A stretch of 64,000 nucleotides of DNA from Paralithodes platypus (taxonomy: Eukaryota > Arthropoda > Malacostraca > Decapoda > Lithodidae): positions 30,557,697 through 30,621,696 of the forward strand of contig CM064485.1 of assembly GCA_032716605.1 (NCBI GenBank). The letters are read 5' to 3'. This document shows, piece after piece, positions 58,545 through 64,000 of the stretch. Both the position numbers and the translations under genes were made by a program. Under the pieces are notes generated by a model. The model saw only the letters and a list, made by a program, of their open reading frames with translations, was not told the DNA's origin and did not search any database. The first letter of the stretch is position 1. Each line of letters starts with the position of its first letter.

Positions 58545-59626
58545 ATGTGCAACAACTTCACCGTTTTCTGTATAGAATACTTTATCTAATAAAATGCAAT
58601 TGCTATATGTGTAGGTTACTCAACGTCTATATCTTGTAATGGTTTTGTTCCTTACATTTAAATTTGTATCAGTATCTGTATGGATTTCGTCCATATATGT
58701 TCCCCATAGTGTTCGTACGTTTACTGAAAAGTAAATAATCAAACACACACACACTGTGAATCATACAGGTCCTCATATTACTTGCACTGCTTAATTGGTG
58801 AGGAGTAAATAAAGACATACCGGTACGCAATTATCTCTCAGACTCTCACGAAGGAATATGCGAGACAACCACAGCTATCATCCCAGTGACTCTCTCTCGA
58901 GTAATATATGTTTTTGCAGCTCTACCCATACATGTCATACACTAATAAATACACATACCTTCAGCAACAACATTACCAAAAGTGTGGAACACATTTTTTG
59001 CCTCATGTTGTACGTGTTAATAAATATATTTTCTCTCGATGTTACGATGTTACGTGTTTACTATTCAGGTCGACCACTGCAGCACAATACAATGCTAGGG
59101 GAATTTCTCCACTACCGTTTATTGCTTTTCTGTGTATTCATGAATAATATTCTATAAGTAAGTAATTCCAAACTCACACTCCACAAAAACTAAGAACATA
59201 AAATTGAGGGTATGTCTTACATTAAAGATAATCGATCATATGAATGGCATATAATACAACGTGATTAGATTAAGCTATTTATTTATATTATTTAAAACAT
59301 CTGTAAATTGTGGAGCATCAGACGTCAGACGACCAACCACGCTATACTAGTCATCTTAAAAGTGGCTGCTTCACACAACACGGGACTGTACAGCTGATCA
59401 GGTGTTTTCGTCTTCAGATTGATGTCAAGGTTCTTGAGCCATAACAAACATCTGTAATGACACAAATGCCAGCATTTATGAGTCAGCTATTTACCAAGAT
59501 AATGTCTCTGGAATCTTGATTCAGTCAGCCATGATTATACTGTATATAGGCCTACTCGTATGTGAGTATACTATATACTGTATACTCGTAGATACACCCT
59601 ACTTATGACTAAGCACTTCACCTTAC

Positions 59627-59798
59627 CTTTGTGAAAGTGACATATGAAATGCTTTTGCTTTTGCTTGAATTTTCCACAAACAACACAGCTGTGACCGTGT
59701 TGTTTTGGTGCCGTGTTTGTATCTGCCGCCACGCCATCTGGCAGCTCCCAGTGACATTTGTAAGTGTGCAGACGATGTACCACCGATGGCAGAGCCAT
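59627..59798 (-). other. Putative first coding exon with splice donor, copy B
   Basis: Same frame and AAAG|GTAAGG donor as 44230-44401, with one visible amino-acid change (Val for Met at the sixth codon). Confidence 0.3.
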
Positions 59799-59916
59799 CT
59801 TCAGGGGTGCTTGGTCAAGACTAGGGATCAATTTGGAGCTCCTTTAAGAGCTCTATCCTTATTTGATTATTCTTGCTCCTGAGTCTACCCCTGAGGCAGT
59901 GTTGCCGGGGTATGGA

Positions 59917-60005
59917 CGTTTCGTCACCATTCTGTTTCGTCACCAACCCATTTCGTCCCCAGAAACCCGTTTCGTCACCAAAATTCCGACCCGTTTCGTC
60001 ACCAC
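59917..60005 (+). repeat. GTTTCGTCACC minisatellite, copy B
   Basis: Counterpart of 45004-45090, five irregular copies of the motif. Confidence 0.8.
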
Positions 60006-60419
60006 TCTGTTTATTAGTCCAAAAGGCATTAATTATTAGTAGCTGGATTTGAAACTCATAAACCACTCCAATGCATATTCTCGCCCAGGATGTCGCTAAA
60101 GTACGAAAGAAAGCGGAATGTAGGATATATAATGAAATATATCTTTCAATTTCGCTTCATGTCACTCCATTCCGAAGTGGAACGAATGACACATTCTGGT
60201 CTCGTACTGTGTTTTGCTCTTGGCGTGAACGTTCAATTTTTCTTTGTCTCGCAATTTGTGAGTTTTTCCAAATTTATCATCATAAGTAGTTGTCATGAAA
60301 GTTATTTTTTCGACAATGGCGATTGTGTTTCCTGACTAAATTCCGTCAATACGGACAAGTCATCGAGGTGACCCCAACTTTATAATGGCATATATTTACC
60401 GGCACCTCAATTTAAGTAC

Positions 60420-62278
60420 TGTTACGACCTGGCACTCGGGTACACAAAGGCTCTCAATCAGGACTCGAATACGGCTCGCTGCCACAACCGAAACACACGA
60501 TCCCAACCCCTGAGTACTGCCAGCCGAACAAAAAACACCAATACCCTCCAGAGTTCAATCTGCTATAACGGGGTATACAAGAACTCGGTACTAGTGTTCA
60601 ACAACAGACTAATAAAGAGACAGGAATTCTCTAGTCTGGTCAACAATCAAACAAAGAAGTAAGAAACAACAACACCAAAGAATAGTGTTGGCCGAAGCCG
60701 AAGTAATCCACCCTTGACTAAGAACTTAAGAAGTCCTCCACCCTCTACTTCGGATCGGCACTATTACGTTACGTTAATTAATAGTCCTTAAGCATCGAGC
60801 AAGGAATCTTCTGAAAAAAGTTAGATGCTTCTCGGATGCTCGTAAGAAGTACGTATCGGATTTTGAACAGTAATTCAATAAGAAAAACACTGGCAATTAA
60901 ATACTATTAAAGGTTTAAATTGGCATAAGAATAATTAAAAGAATATGCAATAGTAAATGGCAAACATTAAAAAGAAGTACTCCGCAAATGCAACGGCAAT
61001 AGCCTACTCGGATTGTGCTCGTGGGCCACTAATCACTAAAGTAGCCAAGCTTGCAACACATGAAATCAATAGTGCATAAACAATATCATACATAAGGAAA
61101 GCTTCAATACTATTCTGTATCTACTAATCGAGTAAAGTCTAGCTGGGGTACTGTGGGCAAAAGGTAGCAGTGACTGAGCAAAAACGGCTCGTAGCCTAGC
61201 GAAGTCCTCACAACTGTTTAAAGTATTACGTTAACACTAACAAGTGCACTTTGAGAAATCCAGATCCCTTGTATCTGGTTTTCTCCCGGCTCCTTGACAA
61301 AGTAAAAACAAGCTGTTAATAAAATACAGGGTGGTTAGGCTCTTGCCCTCACGCACTGTAAATTATTAACTCAACACAGTCAGCCGCGAAGACCATCTAG
61401 GCTTCACTGAACCGAAACGAGTATGCAGGTTTATCGCTTAACCACTGCATCAAACAACAACTCGTAACACAGAAAAGCCTTACCCCAGTCTAGCATTACC
61501 TAGACTAGCAGAAAACAGGAATAATAATAATAACACACAGGGAAATGCATAGACAAGTGCAACAAACATAAATCAATCCTATTCTAAGTTAACCCTTCCA
61601 AAATAGGCTATCTAATAGGCATGTATCTCATGAGAACTCAAGCGATAATACGTTGGCTGACTAGCTCTGCACCAACGGGACCATGGAAGTTAAAAAGGGT
61701 AGGGAAAAGAGGAGATAAGAATGTAAGGTAGTAGAGAAAGTTCACATCAGTCAGAAGAATATATATAGTTAGCAAGGGAAATGAGAAGTCGCTCTGCCTA
61801 ATGAGTTCTGATCAAAAAATGGCTAGACTTCCCTTTTTATACTCGGCCCTCTAGTGAGCCCAACGTGAACTACTAAGGACCGCCCAACTGACAATCATTA
61901 CGTAATTTCTCTCTCTCCTCTGGGATAGACAAAGGCTTTCCTAGCACTGAGGGGAGGGGGGAGGGGGGGGAGTGCTAGTGAGTTAGGCCCACCTCCCGCA
62001 TGGCTCACCCACTGACCCCCAACTGTGGCTGCCGCTTCTCCCATCATTACAAATAAGTTTTACACACAATACTTATAACTAATGATATAAAATAGAACTC
62101 GTTGACTCAGATGAAAACAAAATACATATTCATATTACTTATAGTACAACGGCTCACATGAACTAAGTTAGGAAACTCTACATAGACTACAGCCAAAGTT
62201 CCTGCCCTGACGATCCTAGCGAGAGTGGGGCATGACTAGGCGTTCTGTACAGCATGCTCACACTGGACATGCGTCACA
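60420..62278 (-). repeat. 3' LTR of the second Gmr1-like element
   Basis: On the minus strand it begins TGTGACGCATG and ends GGTCGTAACA, sharing TGTGACGCA and CGTAACA with the first element's LTR but otherwise different. 1859 bases. A G-rich polypurine tract (CTTGGGGGAGG on the minus strand) lies directly upstream. The limit at 60420 is set by the break in match to copy A. Confidence 0.85.
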
Positions 62279-62678
62279 CCTCCCCCAAGATTTTACTTGC
62301 TCAACCCTGAGCTAAAATCTGACAAACACAGAACCCCATCAAGCCCCTCACCCAGCGACCGCGACCGCATGGCACTAAAACAAAGCTGAGTTTATCACCA
62401 AAACACATCTTATTATTAACCAAAAATTCACATTATATAACTCCTCCCAACAATAGCAAAAAGACACAATATCATGCTCCCAGAGCGAGCTTACAGCAGC
62501 TCAGCCGTTTGATAGTTCGTGGACTACTCAAACTCTATAGGCTATGACAAACTTATACGATTACCTATATCAAAAGAAAGAGTTTTTTATATGATTTTTA
62601 TATTTTAATATGTTTTTCCCGGCTGCACTATAAGGGCAGCCTATTTTCCTCCACTCAAACCCACACACCTGTGATAGC

Positions 62679-64000
62679 CTACGACTGATCATCCACCCTT
62701 GATAAACAATCCGCGATCACATTGTCACATCCAGCAATATGACGGATGTCCAGGTTATACTCCTGCAACATCAAAGACCACCTGGTCAGTCTCATATTGC
62801 GATTGTGAAATTGATTCAGGAATCTCAAAGGGTGATGATCAGTGTAGATAACCACGACTGGGCCATAGGCTGGAACATACACCTCGAAGTGCCTGAGCGA
62901 CAGCACAATCGCCAGTAATTCCTTTTCTATTGTAGAATAGTTCTTTTGTGCAGCATTGAACTTCTTAGAAAAGAAACTTACTGGGTGTTCCACACCTTCA
63001 TTGTCTGTCTGTAGCAAGACGGCACCAGCCCCTACACCACTAGCATCTGTTGCCAGCTGAAAAGGCCTGTTAAAGTCTGGGGCCCTGAGTATCGGGTGAG
63101 TACATAGCAAATGTTTCACCAAAGTGAAAGCCTTTTCACACTCAGGTGCCCACAAAAACTTTTTGTCTTTAGATAACAAATCTGTGAGAGGTGCCAACAC
63201 CGTTGAGTAACCTTTTATGAAGCGTCTGTAGTAGCCTATCATACCCAAGAATCTCATAATCTGCTTCTTAGTTGTTGGGTGCGGAAATTTATTGATAGCC
63301 TGTACCTTGTTCTGAGGAGGGCACACCTGTCCCCTTCCCACTACAAACCCAAGGTACTGCACAGTGGCTTTTACGAAGTCACACTTTGCCAAATTTACTA
63401 CCAGACCTGCTTCACTAAGTTTCCGGAACAAGGTCTCAAGGTGCTCACAATGGCTCTCAAAGTCGTCATCATAAATGATTACATCGTCCAAATATACGGT
63501 GCAATTTGGAATGTCCTTTACAATTTCATTCATCAGGTTCTGAAACGTTGCTGGTGCATTCTTAAGTCCGTAAGGCATAACATTGCACCGGTAGGTACTC
63601 CCGTCCACAACAAAACCACATACCTCTTTAGCACGCTCGGACAAAGGTACTTGCCAGTAACCTTTTACTAAATCTACTTTAGACAAAAAACGAGCATTAC
63701 CAATTTTGTCAACACTATCATCAACCCGAGGAAGAGGATATGGGTTAGTTGGAGTCAAACCGTTTAACCTACGGAAATCAATACAAAAGCGTACCTTGCC
63801 ATCTGGCTTAGGCTGCAGTGTTACAGGGGAAGTCCACTTAACTGTGCCTTTCTCTATCAACCCTCTACCGAGCATATACTCCAACTCATCCCTCAGAGCT
63901 GGTAGTTTTATGGGGGGCACACGGTACGGGATTGACTTAAAGGGTAGATGGTCCCCCACGTCAACATCATGCATAGCCTGAGTAGTGAGGCCTGGGTGTT
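62679..64000 (-). CDS. pol: Pol fragment: RT and RNase H (partial at window end)
   Basis: The frame is open from the window end to a TAG at 62681-62679, about 440 codons. It begins near HPGLTTQ...HDVDVGDHLPF, then KWTSPVTLQPKPDGKVRFCI, KVDLVKGYWQVPL, the YLDD box, ATDASGVGAGAVLLQ and the terminal RNase H segment HIAGCDNVIADCLSRV. It is highly similar to the RT-RNase H of the first element. No integrase follows RNase H: the stop comes before the polypurine tract, again fitting the Gmr1 order with integrase upstream. The start is outside the window. Confidence 0.92.
   Translation of the reverse strand, partial: HPGLTTQAMHDVDVGDHLPFKSIPYRVPPIKLPALRDELEYMLGRGLIEKGTVKWTSPVTLQPKPDGKVRFCIDFRRLNGLTPTNPYPLPRVDDSVDKIGNARFLSKVDLVKGYWQVPLSERAKEVCGFVVDGSTYRCNVMPYGLKNAPATFQNLMNEIVKDIPNCTVYLDDVIIYDDDFESHCEHLETLFRKLSEAGLVVNLAKCDFVKATVQYLGFVVGRGQVCPPQNKVQAINKFPHPTTKKQIMRFLGMIGYYRRFIKGYSTVLAPLTDLLSKDKKFLWAPECEKAFTLVKHLLCTHPILRAPDFNRPFQLATDASGVGAGAVLLQTDNEGVEHPVSFFSKKFNAAQKNYSTIEKELLAIVLSLRHFEVYVPAYGPVVVIYTDHHPLRFLNQFHNRNMRLTRWSLMLQEYNLDIRHIAGCDNVIADCLSRVDDQS

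Larger units (their letters stand above)
58545..60419. other. Duplicated flank right of DIRS B
   Basis: Counterpart of 43341-45479. It has 193 bases (58835-59027) absent from copy A and lacks the 480-bp TTAA element of copy A. It carries the putative exon and the GTTTCGTCACC array. No other gene recognised. Confidence 0.6.
46724..64000 (+). repeat. Tandem segmental duplication, copy B (carrying later insertions)
   Basis: Starts at the GAATCC junction. Matches copy A through 60419, interrupted by a LINE (46991-48614) and a 438-bp MITE (52396-52833), and then by the LTR element that fills the rest of the window. Confidence 0.8.
60420..64000 (-). mobile_element. Second Gmr1-like LTR retrotransposon, cut by the window end
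   Basis: Minus-strand element inserted in copy B; the empty site in copy A is at about 45479. Its 3' LTR is 60420-62278 and its RT-RNase H lies at 62679-64000. The rest, including the 5' LTR and any integrase, is beyond the window. It is related to but clearly diverged from the element at 23144-31491. Confidence 0.88.

Overview
This window reads as animal, probably arthropod and most likely decapod crustacean, nuclear DNA. I base that on several (TTAGG)n-type telomere motifs (the usual arthropod repeat), tRNA-derived SINEs, DIRS1-like and Gmr1-like retrotransposons, many TTAA-targeted piggyBac-type insertions and A/T-rich intergenic DNA full of microsatellites. The species assignment is inference. 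I see no bacterial or organellar genes and no convincing host protein-coding gene. Almost everything recognisable is a transposable element or its remains.

Layout. (1) 1-11.7 kb: old intergenic DNA with SINEs, 5'-truncated LINE fragments (4.2, 7.9, 8.8 and 9.0-9.5 kb), two foldback elements with TTAGG-type repeats at their centres, small MITEs, a long (TA)n tract and a striking excess of the palindrome TAGGCCTA. (2) 11.7-16.7 kb: a 438-bp piggyBac-type MITE, a tRNA-Val-like SINE, and a decayed minus-strand hAT transposase split by a separate TTAA-flanked insertion. (3) 16.7-32.5 kb: a piggyBac transposase with its catalytic core intact. Matching TTAA-flanked ends lie at 16730 and 32462, so I read this stretch as one piggyBac element later filled by a 327-bp tandem repeat, a complete 8.35-kb LTR retrotransposon (1800-bp LTRs, one 1408-codon Gag-Pol frame, 23144-31491) and a pogo/Tigger-like MITE. 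(4) 32.9-33.5 kb: a P-element/THAP9-like transposase fragment. (5) 33569 to the window end: a direct tandem duplication with a unit of about 13.2 kb. Copy A runs 33569-46723 and copy B starts at 46724. Each copy carries one DIRS1-like retrotransposon (35.35-43.34 kb and 50.11-58.54 kb) with inverted terminal repeats and an internal complementary region.

The two copies work as natural before/after pairs. Copy B gained a LINE (46991-48614), a 438-bp TTAA MITE inside the DIRS gag (52396-52833) and a second Gmr1-type LTR element (60420 to the end, minus strand). Copy A gained a different 480-bp TTAA element (44451-44930). Both DIRS copies share the same stops and frameshift, so the element was already dead when the segment duplicated.

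The most unusual items are these: the LTR element at 23.1-31.5 kb has the Gmr1 domain order (integrase C-terminus before RT) but has lost the integrase core in frame; the piggyBac and its MITEs carry paired subterminal hairpins whose stems differ in sequence but keep pairing; and CCGGCGG is reiterated in the DIRS 5' half. No tools were run. Identities and counts are by eye.
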